Notes: generated by a model from the sequence alone, not told the origin. A DNA stretch of 64,000 nucleotides from UBA1563 sp041671545 (GCA_041671545.1 JBAZBI010000002.1:124001-188000); one strand, 5' to 3'; shown: positions 8,281-18,029, numbered from the stretch's first letter. Translations and numbers: made by a program.

Positions 8281-8296
8281 GAGAGAGATGTTTAAC

Positions 8297-8328
8297 AAAA
8301 ACGCTCCTTTTTAAGGAGCGTTTTTATT
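8297..8328 (+). terminator. Intrinsic terminator
   Basis: A perfect 13-bp inverted repeat, aaaaacgctcctt (8297-8309) and aaggagcgttttt (8313-8325), with a 3-base loop and a T tail, 17 bp after the Ig-like lipoprotein gene. The A/T-flanked stem could also work for the convergent minus-strand gene. Confidence 0.9.
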
Positions 8329-8392
8329 TGAAGACATTTTCGATCCATCCACGGAAGCGGAAACCAATTCATTAGAGTTACCTGATTTGTTC

Positions 8393-8926
8393 TTACCTAT
8401 AAGAATACTTGTTGATGAATTTATTGGTTGAGATAAAAAGAGTTACTCCTTTTCCGAAGCTATTCATCATCTGAATTCTTCCAATTGCCTTTCCTTTATC
8501 GTGTAAAATCCACTCATAATTTATTCTTGGGAATTTTTCATATGGAAGGTTGTTTATCGTATCTCTGATCTCAAGCACGGTTTGAGCACATTTCTTTGGT
8601 GTTTCAGAAGGTATCATTACAAAAACATCCATTAAAGAATCATTTTCAAACGCCACCCGCCATTCACTACAGTTGAACCCGCTAAACTTTCCACCTTCAA
8701 ACTGGAAAACCTTAAAATTATCTTTGTTTTTCCCTTTTGCAAGTTCATCGGTGAACTCAAGACCGTACTTTGTTTCTAAGATGTTTTTTACGTTGGTAAA
8801 ATTGTCGTTCCATTTTAGATCTTGAAAAACTTGTATAAAGGTAACATTTGGATATTGCTTCGGCTGCTTTTGGCATCCGGCGAACACCAAGAAAAAAATT
8901 ACGATCAGATAAATGCTATTTTTCAT
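8393..8926 (-). CDS. Hypothetical lipoprotein
   Basis: A 177-residue protein whose signal ends FFLVFAGC, a textbook lipobox (Cys about residue 18). The mature part is mixed alpha/beta with no recognised domain. A Cys (NCSEW) and a second Cys (KKCAQ) could form a disulfide. It lies 16 bp downstream of the HEXXH protein gene, so it is the last gene of a three-gene operon with that protein and a TlpA-type thioredoxin. A substrate or partner role in that envelope operon is a guess from context. Confidence 0.65.
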   Translation of the reverse strand: MKNSIYLIVIFFLVFAGCQKQPKQYPNVTFIQVFQDLKWNDNFTNVKNILETKYGLEFTDELAKGKNKDNFKVFQFEGGKFSGFNCSEWRVAFENDSLMDVFVMIPSETPKKCAQTVLEIRDTINNLPYEKFPRINYEWILHDKGKAIGRIQMMNSFGKGVTLFISTNKFINKYSYR

Positions 8927-8942
8927 TTTGAACCTCTCCTTG

Positions 8943-9863
8943 CTAGTTGATTATTTTGTTCTTCAATTTCCATTGTTTTTTTAATTCATCAAAGCTAGTA
9001 TTATATATTTTTAGATAGGCCGCTTCTAATAATTCAGCCGGTTCTTTCCGGCGAATTTTTTCATCTCGGTTTATCAATACTAAAAGAGTTTTGTCATTGG
9101 GCATAACTTTTAACGCAATGTCATCATATTTTAACCCAAGTTTTTTAATGTTTTCATCTATATTATTTAAATTTGTCACTTCCATTAAAACGGAGTCTTT
9201 TAAAGAGAGAGCGTTTCGAACTTGAGCAAAAGAATTACCAATAGAAATAATCTTTTCAAAGCCATATTTTTCAATTAAAAAATCAATGAAAGATGCCCAC
9301 TCTACATAAATAACATCCCTTTGTTTGGCATGTCTGTTTGCTTCGCTGTAAATGTTTTTTATATCGTAAAATCTGTTAGAAGAGACAATTTCTTTGATTG
9401 CTGAATCATAATTTTGATATCCCTGCCATTGAAGACAATATTTCCCCGCAGCCCAACTTGCAAAACCTTCTCCCCAATACATATTGCCAAAGCAAAACAA
9501 AGAATCTATCAATTTAGAATAGATTATATGTCCCAACTCGTGAGCAAATATTCCGGCTAAATGGTCTTTGGCTTTAATGCTGTCCTTTGATAAAAACATC
9601 GAATCGGAAATGGTGTTATGTCGAACATAACCCCTTACATCACCTGCTAAATCTTTAATTTCAACCGCAAGATTAATATCCTTTGTAAAATTCATTCTTT
9701 TACATTCGTATTGAAATATTTCCTGAGAGAGTGTGAGGAAATCGTTTTTGCTGATGGGCAGCAATTCATCGTGAATTATCTCTATCTCAAGTTTTGGAGT
9801 TTGAGCTTCTACACTTATCCCCAACGCAAAAAGAAATAAAATTGTTAGAATTTTGGCAATCAT
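8943..9863 (-). CDS. Exported gluzincin-like (peptidase MA type) protein
   Basis: A 306-residue exported protein. A signal peptide ends SVEAQ at about residue 21. The motif AHELGHIIYSK (HEXXH) is followed 19 residues later by the Glu of WGEGFASWAAGKY. This HEXXH-x19-E arrangement is close to the HEXXH-x18-E zinc site of M1 gluzincins and of the peptidase-MA family. It is probably a periplasmic or surface zinc peptidase, but substrate and activity cannot be deduced. The start codon overlaps the stop of the upstream thioredoxin gene (ATGA), showing translational coupling. The lipoprotein gene follows after 16 bp. Confidence 0.75.
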   Translation of the reverse strand: MIAKILTILFLFALGISVEAQTPKLEIEIIHDELLPISKNDFLTLSQEIFQYECKRMNFTKDINLAVEIKDLAGDVRGYVRHNTISDSMFLSKDSIKAKDHLAGIFAHELGHIIYSKLIDSLFCFGNMYWGEGFASWAAGKYCLQWQGYQNYDSAIKEIVSSNRFYDIKNIYSEANRHAKQRDVIYVEWASFIDFLIEKYGFEKIISIGNSFAQVRNALSLKDSVLMEVTNLNNIDENIKKLGLKYDDIALKVMPNDKTLLVLINRDEKIRRKEPAELLEAAYLKIYNTSFDELKKQWKLKNKIIN

Positions 9864-10705
9864 AAATTCCCATCTATGATTTTTTCTAACTCAAGATGAG
9901 TATCTTTTGAACCACCGACGTGATTATATAAGATCTCCCCATCTTTGTTTAGAATAATATTTTGGGGGAAGGCTACACCAAATAGTCGAGATAATTTCTG
10001 ATTACCAAATCCTTGTAAGTAGCTAAACTTATGTTTGCTAATAAATTTTGCATGGTTTTTTTTATCCCAGACAATCGCGATGAATTCTACTTTATCTTTA
10101 GGATACTTCTCAACAAGTTGATTAAGTCCCGGCATCTCTTCAATGCAGGGCAAACAAGATGTTGCCCACCAATTAATTACAATAATTTTATTCTTCTTTT
10201 TGTTTGACCAGGTGCCTTTTGCGGTTTCAACTTCTATTTGTGGAAAAATTTCCCCCACTTTTAATTTATATTCTTCAATAATAGTTGGGTATTCGTAGAC
10301 GGCTGTCTTTTTATTCTCCCATCTGTACTGGAGTCGTTTCTCGTCAAGATTTAGAATTAACTTTAGCGGAGATAGTGTATCTTTTTCTTGAGTGGTTAAT
10401 GGTATACTTGCTTCGTATATCTTTTTTTCTTTCAGTACAAAGGAAATATCATTATAAATAAATCCCCTGTTCTGGGTTATTAAAAATAAGGAACAGTTCT
10501 TATTGGTTTTAAAAGAGTCGCGTGATACAATATATAATGATTTGTAAAACTCCCCTATATCTATTTCCGAATAAGAAGCGTTCTCCCAATTGAAAAAGAT
10601 TTCCTTGGGCATTCCTTTCTCAAACGGAGCAGTAACAAACTTTTCATTCTGATCTTGACCAAACACAAATGAAGAAACTAAGAAAACCAACAGCACAAAG
10701 CGCAT
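9860..10705 (-). CDS. TlpA/ResA-type exported thioredoxin-fold protein
   Basis: A 281-residue protein whose C-terminal half (about 140-280) is a thioredoxin fold with the redox motif CLPC in INWWATSCLPCIEEMP. A cis-proline segment (VAFPQNIILNKDGEI) follows later. The N-terminus is a signal peptide ending SFVFGQ. Such proteins act as extracytoplasmic thiol-disulfide reductases in cytochrome maturation or general disulfide handling. The ATG at 10705 is chosen over one at 10720 because a strong GGAGG site lies 5 bases before it. It is the first gene of the operon with the HEXXH protein and a lipoprotein, both of which have cysteines it might act on (inference). Confidence 0.85.
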   Translation of the reverse strand: MRFVLLVFLVSSFVFGQDQNEKFVTAPFEKGMPKEIFFNWENASYSEIDIGEFYKSLYIVSRDSFKTNKNCSLFLITQNRGFIYNDISFVLKEKKIYEASIPLTTQEKDTLSPLKLILNLDEKRLQYRWENKKTAVYEYPTIIEEYKLKVGEIFPQIEVETAKGTWSNKKKNKIIVINWWATSCLPCIEEMPGLNQLVEKYPKDKVEFIAIVWDKKNHAKFISKHKFSYLQGFGNQKLSRLFGVAFPQNIILNKDGEILYNHVGGSKDTHLELEKIIDGNL

Positions 10706-10792
10706 AAAACCTCCGAACATTTAATGTTTATCCATCCACTAATCTTATGTTAACCACCTTTTATATTCTACTTATTAAATAACTCGTGTATC

Positions 10793-11662
10793 TTAATTCC
10801 CGCCAAGAATTAACGGCAAGCCGTCTTTCCCGGAGCCGATAACAACAATTTTAGAATTATTTGAACCGGCTAATTTTTCGGTGGCTTCAATTCCCTTCCA
10901 TTTTAACAGTTGATCATTTAATCCTGTTGAAACGATTTTCTGGAAATCGGCAATACCTTGAGCTTCGATCCGTTTTCTATCTGCTTCTTGTTTTTCTTTT
11001 AAAAGAATAAACTGCATCCGCTGACTTTCCTGCTCGGCTTTAAGTTTCTCTTCGATGGAAACGGTTAACCCTGCCGGAAGAATTATTTGACGCAAAGGTG
11101 AATTTTCTACAGTGATACCGCGTTTAGCAACAAGGTTGGCAAGTTCAGACTCAATTTCCTTTGCAAGACCTTCGCGTTCGGAAGTGTACAAACTTTTTGC
11201 TTCATATCTTGCAGTAACTCCGCGAACTACTGAACGGAATTGCGGAATCAAAATGATCTCAGCATAATTTTCTCCAACCGTTTTATAAATGTCGAAAGTG
11301 TTTTCCGGATTTAAATGGTAGAGTAAGCTTATTTCAAGTTGAACGCTCAATCCTTCTTTAGAAGGAACGTTCATCATTTCCTTAATTTCCTGAGTCTTTA
11401 TGCTGAATTTAACTACGTTGGCAAGGGGATTAACAAAATTTACTCCCGACTTCAATGTGTTATCACTTACGTTTCCGAAAAAATCAATTACACCCACCGA
11501 ACCCGCCGGGATCAAGGTAAAGCATTGCATTAAGGATATTACTGCGGCGACAATAAATCCGATGAAAGCAAAGGTTGACTCCGATTTGTTAAATCGTTTT
11601 TTGGCGTTAAAATAAACGACCAGAGCAATAATAGCTGCGGCAAATGATACTAAAAATAACAT
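10793..11662 (-). CDS. Prohibitin-type SPFH (Band 7) membrane protein
   Basis: A 289-residue protein with two N-terminal hydrophobic segments (residues 1-18 and about 29-55). The SPFH/Band 7 domain spans about 55-220, with the prohibitin-like KTQEIKEMMNVPSKEGL and YEAKSLYTSEREGLAKEIE segments. A charged coiled-coil tail (KAEQESQRMQFILLKEKQEADRKRIE region split by the turn AQGIADFQK) follows. SPFH proteins form ring-shaped oligomers in membranes and often regulate FtsH-type proteases; no such protease gene is adjacent. The gene is single, transcribed from a TATATTTG promoter at 11691-11698. Confidence 0.88.
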   Translation of the reverse strand: MLFLVSFAAAIIALVVYFNAKKRFNKSESTFAFIGFIVAAVISLMQCFTLIPAGSVGVIDFFGNVSDNTLKSGVNFVNPLANVVKFSIKTQEIKEMMNVPSKEGLSVQLEISLLYHLNPENTFDIYKTVGENYAEIILIPQFRSVVRGVTARYEAKSLYTSEREGLAKEIESELANLVAKRGITVENSPLRQIILPAGLTVSIEEKLKAEQESQRMQFILLKEKQEADRKRIEAQGIADFQKIVSTGLNDQLLKWKGIEATEKLAGSNNSKIVVIGSGKDGLPLILGGN

Positions 11663-11690
11663 ATGTTCCTCTTTCTTCTTTTTTCAAAAA

Positions 11691-11698
11691 CAAATATA
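11691..11698 (-). promoter_or_regulatory. Promoter -7 element of the prohibitin gene
   Basis: On the minus strand the sequence is TATATTTG, an exact TAnnTTTG match, 29 bp upstream of the ATG at 11662. No clear -33 element is seen at the expected distance. Confidence 0.5.
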
Positions 11699-11860
11699 GG
11701 GGGAATTAAGTCATCGGGAAAGCGAAATAAACAAGCATTCGAAGCGCTGCCGGGAGAGAGATTCTTTTAAGAAATGGATCGGTATCTGTGCTGCCACCAA
11801 GCTAAAATTTAAATATGAAAACTTTTTGCTATTTTGCACACAAAAAAGCGAACAGTCCTT

Positions 11861-14800
11861 ATGTCCCTGAACCCTGAAAGAGATGAAAAACAATTTGGAG
11901 AAACACCAAATGAAAATTTGGACAACGTTCTCCAGAGTTTTAGCAATATTGTTATCTTAACTCAAGCTGACGGAACAGTAAGTTATGCTTATGGTAAACT
12001 TTTAGATACTCTATTCAGAAAGAAAAACAATTTACTTCAACAGCCGATCCGGGGAATATTTCCGGAGGAGTCACTTGCCAGCCTTGAGAAAGCATTAACG
12101 GAAATTAAAGAAACAAAAAAACGGTCGTCTTTTCGCGCTACGTTTGTTACAAAAGATGATGAGTTCGTTTTTGATATTCAAATTATTCCGGCGCTTTCAA
12201 GTAAGAAAGAAATTCAGTTTATCTCCTTTTATTTTGAAGATATCACGCAGTGGGTAAAAGAACAGGACTTTTTAAAACAGCAGATTGATGAACTCCAGTT
12301 CTACGAAACGATTATTCAGAAATCTACCGATGCGCTGCTGGTTCTAAACGAGGAAGGGAAAATTATTTTTTGGAATAAAGCAGCCGAAAAACTCACCGGA
12401 TATTCTAAGAGCGAAGTATTTAACAAACCGTTTGAAAAATTCTTTCTTTCAATCGACCACAACGGACTACTTTCTATTTTTACTTTCTTAGCGGAGAGTG
12501 AAAAATATAATACCGACGGCTCGCTTCTTACAAAACAGAAACAAAAAAAAGAAATTGAACTTTCATTTTTTGTGGCAAAAAATCGTCAGTCTTTGCCGAT
12601 GTATGTTGTACTCTGTTCCGACATTACTGAGAAAATTGAAGTCGAAAGAGCCTTACGGTTATCTGAAGAGCGCTTCCGTTCCATAGTTCAAAATGCAACG
12701 GATTTGATCTGTAATTTTTCCGAATCGGGAAAGATCATCTACGCAAATCCCTCGTTCATTCGTGAACTCGGTTTTACCGAAGAAGAAATAAATGAAAAAA
12801 AATTACCCGATCTAATTGAAGCCACAGTTTCACAGCAGAAGAAATTTTCAATACGGCAGGTAATTTTAGGAAAAATTATTTCAGCCGAACTAACCTTTGT
12901 AAAAAAGAACGGTGATCTGCTCGAAGTGCTTGGAAATTTTTCCGTTACATACGACGCACAAAAAAGAATAAAATATATCGGGGGAATTTTCTCCGACATC
13001 ACTGCTAAAAAAGCGTACGAGCAAGAACTACTTCTCATGCGTGCGATCTTTGAAGCGTCAAATGACGGTATTGCGGTTGAATCGAAAAATTCTTTTGTGA
13101 TCGTAAATAATTCCTTCGCTAAAATTTTTGGTTATGAAAAAGGGGAAGACCTGCTCAACACAAATCCGATGGAACTTGTTGACGAATCAGATTTTAAAAG
13201 AATAAAATCTTACACCGAGGCAAGAGGAAAGAAAGAAAACGCACCGAATCACTATGAGTTTTTAAGCCGCCAAAAAGACGGAACGAAAAATTATATAGAA
13301 GTTTCTGTTACTTCTTTTGAATTTAAAGATGACATATTTTTTGTAGTTATCTCCCGTGATGTATCGGAACGAAAACGGGTTCAGCAAGCGATCAAAGAGT
13401 CGGAAGAACGTTACCGGACAATAACGGAAAGTTTGGATGATTCACTCTGGACGGCAGAACGCGACGGGAATAATATCCGTTACACATTTTTCACTTCTTC
13501 AATTGAAAAGATAACCGGCTATTCTCAAAGCGAGTTTTTGCAGGATACGAGATATTTTTTCAAGATCACGTACCCCGATGATTTTAAAATGGTGAAGGAG
13601 AAACTGAGGAAGTTCATCAACAACTATTATAAAAATTCGGAAGAGCTTGTCTTTAGAATTATCCACAAGCAGGGGCATCTTGTTTGGATAAAAAATAAAA
13701 TCACCGTTACACGTAATTCAAAAGGGTCAATTCTTAAAATGTTCGGATTGATCAGCGATGTTTCAATCCAAAAGAAAGCCGAAGAAGAAGTACAAAAATC
13801 TTCAGACAATCTAAAAAAATTGAACGATACCAAAGACCGATTCATTTCAATTGTTTCGCACGATCTTCGCACGCCGTTCAGTTCTATTCTCGGTTTTACG
13901 GATATTCTTTTAAACGACGATGAAATAACTACCGAAGAATCAAAACAATATATCGGATACATTCAGGAGTCAGCGCAAAGCATGCTTGCGCTTGTAAATT
14001 CGCTATTGGATTGGACCAGACTGCAAACCGGAAGAATCAGATTTGAGCCGGCAAAAATCGATCTGTTCGAAAGTGTAAAAAAAGCGTTGGATACTCTTTC
14101 CGGCTTCGCAATTAAAAAAGGAATTACGTTTGAGAATCTTGTTACCGATGAAGTAAATGTTTTTGCCGACAAAAATCTTTTAGCTCAAGTTTTTGGCAAT
14201 CTTCTTTCTAATGCTTTAAAGTTTACAAAAGATGGTGGAACGATTTCGATAAGTTTTGCGCAATCCGATGTGCCGCGATTTATTGAAGTGTGGGTAACTG
14301 ATTCCGGAGTGGGAATCTCTAAAGAAAATTTGGCAAAAGTTTTTGATGTAGACGCAAAGTTTACATCGGAAGGAACTGCCGGAGAAAAGGGAACCGGTTT
14401 GGGTTTATCTTTAGTACAAGAAATTGTTATTAAACATGGAGGAAAAATTTGGGTTGAGAGCAAAGTAGGAAAAGGAACTTCTTTCAAATTTACGTTGCCG
14501 AAAGCTTCAGCCACTATTTTATTAGTTGATGATAATAAAACAGACAGACTTTTGTATTCAAAAATTCTCAAGAGTCTGGTTCCCGATTATGAAATTCTTC
14601 TTGCGGATGACGGCGAACAAGCCTGGTCAAAAATAAAAGAAACTTCGTTAGCTCTCGTCATCAGTGACCATACGATGCCAAAGATGAACGGTATTGAATT
14701 GGTTAAGAGACTTAAAAATTCGTCAATAAAAGGAAAGCCGCAAATAATTATTTTAAGCGGTGATATCGGCAAACCGGAAACACTTGCCTACAACGATATG

Positions 14801-14890
14801 GGAGTTGAATATGTTTTTCAAAAACCGGTTAATTTAACTCAATTTAAAGAAGCGATAGAACAATCTCTCCGCAAAATTTTCAGTAAATAA
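11861..14890 (+). CDS. Hybrid PAS-rich sensor histidine kinase with C-terminal receiver
   Basis: A 1009-residue soluble hybrid kinase. At least four PAS domains occupy about residues 25-650 (repeats such as GKIIFWNKAAEKLTGYSKSE and GKIIYANPSFIRELGF). The HisKA box SIVSHDLRTPF has its His at about 667. The HATPase has N-box (NLLSNALKF), G1 (DSGVGIS) and G2 (GTGLGL). A receiver domain follows, with ILLVDDN and phosphoacceptor Asp about 936 in ISDHTMPKMNG. There is no transmembrane segment, so it senses a cytoplasmic signal such as redox or a bound cofactor. A TTG at 11834 would add nine residues; the ATG at 11861 is preferred. No cognate response regulator is adjacent. Confidence 0.92.
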   Translation: MSLNPERDEKQFGETPNENLDNVLQSFSNIVILTQADGTVSYAYGKLLDTLFRKKNNLLQQPIRGIFPEESLASLEKALTEIKETKKRSSFRATFVTKDDEFVFDIQIIPALSSKKEIQFISFYFEDITQWVKEQDFLKQQIDELQFYETIIQKSTDALLVLNEEGKIIFWNKAAEKLTGYSKSEVFNKPFEKFFLSIDHNGLLSIFTFLAESEKYNTDGSLLTKQKQKKEIELSFFVAKNRQSLPMYVVLCSDITEKIEVERALRLSEERFRSIVQNATDLICNFSESGKIIYANPSFIRELGFTEEEINEKKLPDLIEATVSQQKKFSIRQVILGKIISAELTFVKKNGDLLEVLGNFSVTYDAQKRIKYIGGIFSDITAKKAYEQELLLMRAIFEASNDGIAVESKNSFVIVNNSFAKIFGYEKGEDLLNTNPMELVDESDFKRIKSYTEARGKKENAPNHYEFLSRQKDGTKNYIEVSVTSFEFKDDIFFVVISRDVSERKRVQQAIKESEERYRTITESLDDSLWTAERDGNNIRYTFFTSSIEKITGYSQSEFLQDTRYFFKITYPDDFKMVKEKLRKFINNYYKNSEELVFRIIHKQGHLVWIKNKITVTRNSKGSILKMFGLISDVSIQKKAEEEVQKSSDNLKKLNDTKDRFISIVSHDLRTPFSSILGFTDILLNDDEITTEESKQYIGYIQESAQSMLALVNSLLDWTRLQTGRIRFEPAKIDLFESVKKALDTLSGFAIKKGITFENLVTDEVNVFADKNLLAQVFGNLLSNALKFTKDGGTISISFAQSDVPRFIEVWVTDSGVGISKENLAKVFDVDAKFTSEGTAGEKGTGLGLSLVQEIVIKHGGKIWVESKVGKGTSFKFTLPKASATILLVDDNKTDRLLYSKILKSLVPDYEILLADDGEQAWSKIKETSLALVISDHTMPKMNGIELVKRLKNSSIKGKPQIIILSGDIGKPETLAYNDMGVEYVFQKPVNLTQFKEAIEQSLRKIFSK

Positions 14891-14922
14891 AATCGCAAAC
14901 ATGAAACAAGAAGAGGCGAAAC

Positions 14923-17037
14923 TTATTTTTTAGTTTTCGCTTGTTTCTTCTGCAATTTTAAAACACATCCCACGGTTGAAGGAACAACCAATTTTCCGCT
15001 TATAACACTTAGCTTTTTTACTCCGGCTTTATCACCGTTTACAAGAACTTCCCATTTGCCTGCAGGTAGAGCAAACTCTTTTTCAGTATGCTGATTAGCA
15101 TTCATCGCAACAAGAAATTGTTCTCCGCCATAATTTATTGCATAAGCGATTGAAAATTCGTTATGATCGTTTGGGAAAAAAGTAACGTCTTTATACCCTG
15201 CTTTTCTAAATGCAGCATATTCATTCCGCAAAGAAATTAGCCCGGTGTAATACTTAAGCAGCTCTTGATTGATCTCAGCGTGATGATAGTTGATTTCATT
15301 AACTTCATTGTCTTTATCGTATGTGTTGTGATCAATCCTTCCCTTGTTTGTATCAGGCGCATCAACGGAAATAGGAATAACTTTAGTACGGGCAAATTCT
15401 TGTCCCGCATGAATCATCGTAATCCCTTGCGAAGTGAAAAGAAAAAGTGCCGCAAGTTTGTTCAGCTTCAATTGCATTGGTGAAAGCTTAATAAAAGAAT
15501 CAACGTTTGTGATCACGTCATGCTCTGAAATTTCTCTTGCTCCAAGCCGGATAAAATCTCCAAGCGTATAACCATCGTGCGATTCGAGATAATTAACCGA
15601 ATGTTCTTTCTTTTGAAATAAACCGAGTGAATCTCGAATGAGCGTTCCGTTCACATAACTCTCAATACGTTTGTGGCTGTTATTTCCCTGCCATTGTCCG
15701 AAAATCCAACCAAGACTATTTTTCGGATTTTCTCCTTTTACGCCATTTCGTATTTGATCATTCCAACTTGCAATACCGCGCAAAGACATTCCCTTTGGAT
15801 CGTAACCACCACCCCAGGGTTCAGCAATAAATATAACGTCGGGATTAATTTTCTTCGCTTCGTGAACAATATCTTCGAGCGTGATCCAATCAATTAGTTT
15901 TCCAAGATCAAATCGAAAACCATCAACGTGATATTCTTTCATCCAGTATAAAATATTTTCGACGATTAGCTTGCGAACCATCGGGCGTTCTGTTTTAAGA
16001 TCGTTCCCGCAGCCGCTTTCTGCTTTAAAGTTTCCTTTTTCATCAAGCCGGAAATAATATTCCTTATCAATTTCTTTTAAGTTGCCAAGTTCGTATTCTG
16101 AAAGATGATTATAAACAACATCCATAATAACGGCAACGCCTTCTTTATGAAAAGCTTTAACCATTTCTTTAAAATCGTTCACTTGTCTTGCCGATGTTCC
16201 ATCCCATCTATTAAACTCAACCGGTTTATCGCTTACGGAATAATAAGCTTCAGGCGCAAAGAAGGCGGCGGTCATGTATCCCCAGTGATTTCTTTCATAC
16301 GGATTCCATGTGTTCGTTTTTCCTTTAAATGTTTTTTGAAAAGGAATTTCGATGTTTGCAAATTCTTGAGAAGGAAGCAGCTCAACGGTGTTTACGCCAA
16401 GAGATTTTATGTAACTCAAACCGCCGGTTTTTCCTTTTTCGGTTAAACCAAGATATGTTCCTCCTTTATTAACGCCGGAAGAAGCATGAGATGTTTGGTC
16501 TTTAATATGCATTTCATAAATGATCAGATCGCTCCAGTCGCGTTGGATCGATTCATCGCCTTCCCAGTCAAAATCATTTTCTTTTATCACGATGCCGAGT
16601 CTTTCACCCATGTAGGTGTTGTATGTAGCCACAGCTTTGGCGTATGGATCAAGACAAAGGAGTTCGGTTTTTTTTTCTTTTTTATCGTTCAGCACTTTGA
16701 AGCCGTAAAATTTTCCGTAGAGTTCACCGCTTAAAACAACTTCCCAAACACCGTCGGCATCTTTTGTCATCAAATATTCTTTGTAATTTTTTTCATCAAC
16801 AGATTTCATTACCACTAATGAAACTTCAAAAGCTTGCGGGGCAAAAAGTCTAAAGACCGTTGTTCCGTTTTCTATAAAGGCGCCAAGTTTTTTAGTTGAG
16901 TAGTAACTATCTAACTTTTTGTTTTTCTCTTCAAAGGATTTTAAAGGATCGGTTGCTTGTTTTTTCAAAGTAGTTCCAGTCATAATAAAGCCCAAAGAAA
17001 TTATAAAAAATGTAAAAAGAAATTTTCTCGTTTTCAT
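14923..17037 (-). CDS. Exported pullulanase-type GH13 debranching enzyme
   Basis: A 704-residue glycoside hydrolase family 13 enzyme that cleaves alpha-1,6 branches of pullulan, glycogen or starch. An N-terminal hydrophobic segment (FFIISLGFIMTGT) implies export. Next is an N-terminal CBM48-like domain (about 50-160; TTVFRLFAPQAFEVSL). The catalytic barrel carries VVYNHL, GFRFDLGKL (nucleophile Asp), FIAEPWGGGYD (acid/base Glu) and ESHDGYTLGDF (third Asp). The NHWGYMTAAFFAPE segment is typical of pullulanase type I. The C-terminal beta domain is present. Export suggests use of external polysaccharide. It is convergent with the hybrid kinase gene, only 32 bp apart. Confidence 0.9.
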   Translation of the reverse strand: MKTRKFLFTFFIISLGFIMTGTTLKKQATDPLKSFEEKNKKLDSYYSTKKLGAFIENGTTVFRLFAPQAFEVSLVVMKSVDEKNYKEYLMTKDADGVWEVVLSGELYGKFYGFKVLNDKKEKKTELLCLDPYAKAVATYNTYMGERLGIVIKENDFDWEGDESIQRDWSDLIIYEMHIKDQTSHASSGVNKGGTYLGLTEKGKTGGLSYIKSLGVNTVELLPSQEFANIEIPFQKTFKGKTNTWNPYERNHWGYMTAAFFAPEAYYSVSDKPVEFNRWDGTSARQVNDFKEMVKAFHKEGVAVIMDVVYNHLSEYELGNLKEIDKEYYFRLDEKGNFKAESGCGNDLKTERPMVRKLIVENILYWMKEYHVDGFRFDLGKLIDWITLEDIVHEAKKINPDVIFIAEPWGGGYDPKGMSLRGIASWNDQIRNGVKGENPKNSLGWIFGQWQGNNSHKRIESYVNGTLIRDSLGLFQKKEHSVNYLESHDGYTLGDFIRLGAREISEHDVITNVDSFIKLSPMQLKLNKLAALFLFTSQGITMIHAGQEFARTKVIPISVDAPDTNKGRIDHNTYDKDNEVNEINYHHAEINQELLKYYTGLISLRNEYAAFRKAGYKDVTFFPNDHNEFSIAYAINYGGEQFLVAMNANQHTEKEFALPAGKWEVLVNGDKAGVKKLSVISGKLVVPSTVGCVLKLQKKQAKTKK

Positions 17038-17066
17038 CTTAAGAGCAGAGATTGTGAATAAGTGTT

Positions 17067-17074
17067 CAAAAATA
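17067..17074 (-). promoter_or_regulatory. Promoter -7 element of the pullulanase gene
   Basis: On the minus strand this reads TATTTTTG, an exact TAnnTTTG match, 30 bp upstream of the pullulanase ATG at 17037. Confidence 0.5.
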
Positions 17075-17157
17075 ATGAATTGTAGTATGACGGGAAAAGA
17101 TTTTCTCTATTTAACGGATTTATTTCTTAATTTTCTTACAAAGAAACTGAGGTTTTT

Positions 17158-17544
17158 GTGTCTCTTTATATCAAAATGTTTTCGTGGATCGGACGAATTA
17201 CCGCCATGCTGCTCTTCTTTTTATGGGGAGCTTTTTTTATAGAACATCTTACTGAATGGTTTAAAGACGCGGGGCATCTTCCGCCCTGGTCTGTTTTTGT
17301 CGTTCAGTTTTTTCATCTGCTGCTGCTTATCGGATACATCGCTGTATTTAAATGGAGAGTTGCCGGCAGCGTCATCATCATTGTGAGCGCTTTTATTTTC
17401 TTCGCATCAATCGGAGCAAAAGCAATGCTTTCGTTTTTTGCCATTTCAATTATTCCGGCGGTAATTTTTCTTTTTATTTTTTATTTCGAAAAGAAATTTC
17501 TCTCAACCAAACCGGAAAACAATTTAGAACAAAATAAAGAATAA
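17158..17544 (+). CDS. Small four-helix membrane protein
   Basis: A 128-residue integral membrane protein with four hydrophobic segments (about 7-28, 45-62, 66-84, 88-108) and a short charged tail. The start is GTG, supported by GAGG five bases upstream (actGAGGtttttGTG). It resembles small conserved membrane proteins of unknown function (DUF7670-like, from memory). It is the first gene of an operon with the DUF2721 protein (5-bp gap), aat and an acyl-CoA synthetase. No function can be assigned. Confidence 0.65.
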   Translation: MSLYIKMFSWIGRITAMLLFFLWGAFFIEHLTEWFKDAGHLPPWSVFVVQFFHLLLLIGYIAVFKWRVAGSVIIIVSAFIFFASIGAKAMLSFFAISIIPAVIFLFIFYFEKKFLSTKPENNLEQNKE

Positions 17545-17549
17545 AATTT

Positions 17550-18029
17550 ATGGATATTTCAATTGCAGTTGTAGAAGTAATTCAAGCGATGTTAGCGCCG
17601 GGATTAATGATTTCCGCGTGCGGTTTGCTGCTGCTTAGTATGAATAATAAATACTCACTCGTTGTAAACAGAATTCGTTTACTCGGTGAAGAAAGAAGAA
17701 AATTTTCTATCAAAGCTTCCGAAAAAGAATTTTTATATCAAGAAGAAGTCAGGTTGAAAAGTATTTCGATCCAACTTGATAAACTAAAATATCGTGTGAA
17801 AATGGTACGCAACGCGGTATTCAGCTATTCGCTTGCCGTTGCTTTGTTTGTAATTACATCAATGCAGATAGGCGCTTCATTTATTTTAAAATCTTCCAAC
17901 TTCGAAACTCTTGTCATCGTTTCGTTCTCAATTGGAATGTTCCTGGTGCTTATCGGAATTTGTTTTGCAGCAATTGAAACCATCAAAGGTTATGAGATTA
18001 TCAGCTACGAAACAAAAGCCGATGAATAA
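17550..18029 (+). CDS. DUF2721 family membrane protein
   Basis: A 159-residue membrane protein. The N-terminal APGLMISACGLLLLSMNNK and NRIRLLGEERR segments are the hallmark of DUF2721. A central charged coiled region (about 50-90) separates the first helix from two C-terminal helices (about 93-115 and 120-142). Family members are widespread in bacteria and uncharacterised. It is tightly placed between the small membrane protein gene and aat. Confidence 0.8.
   Translation: MDISIAVVEVIQAMLAPGLMISACGLLLLSMNNKYSLVVNRIRLLGEERRKFSIKASEKEFLYQEEVRLKSISIQLDKLKYRVKMVRNAVFSYSLAVALFVITSMQIGASFILKSSNFETLVIVSFSIGMFLVLIGICFAAIETIKGYEIISYETKADE

Noticed and set aside
14185..14571. Minus-strand frame of 128 residues in the hybrid kinase
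   Set aside because: Shadow of the HATPase region; composition follows the opposite strand.
14891..14945. Bidirectional terminator between the hybrid kinase and pullulanase genes
   Set aside because: A gcgaaac / gttttcgc stem is present but has a bulge and lies partly in the pullulanase stop region; too weak to call.
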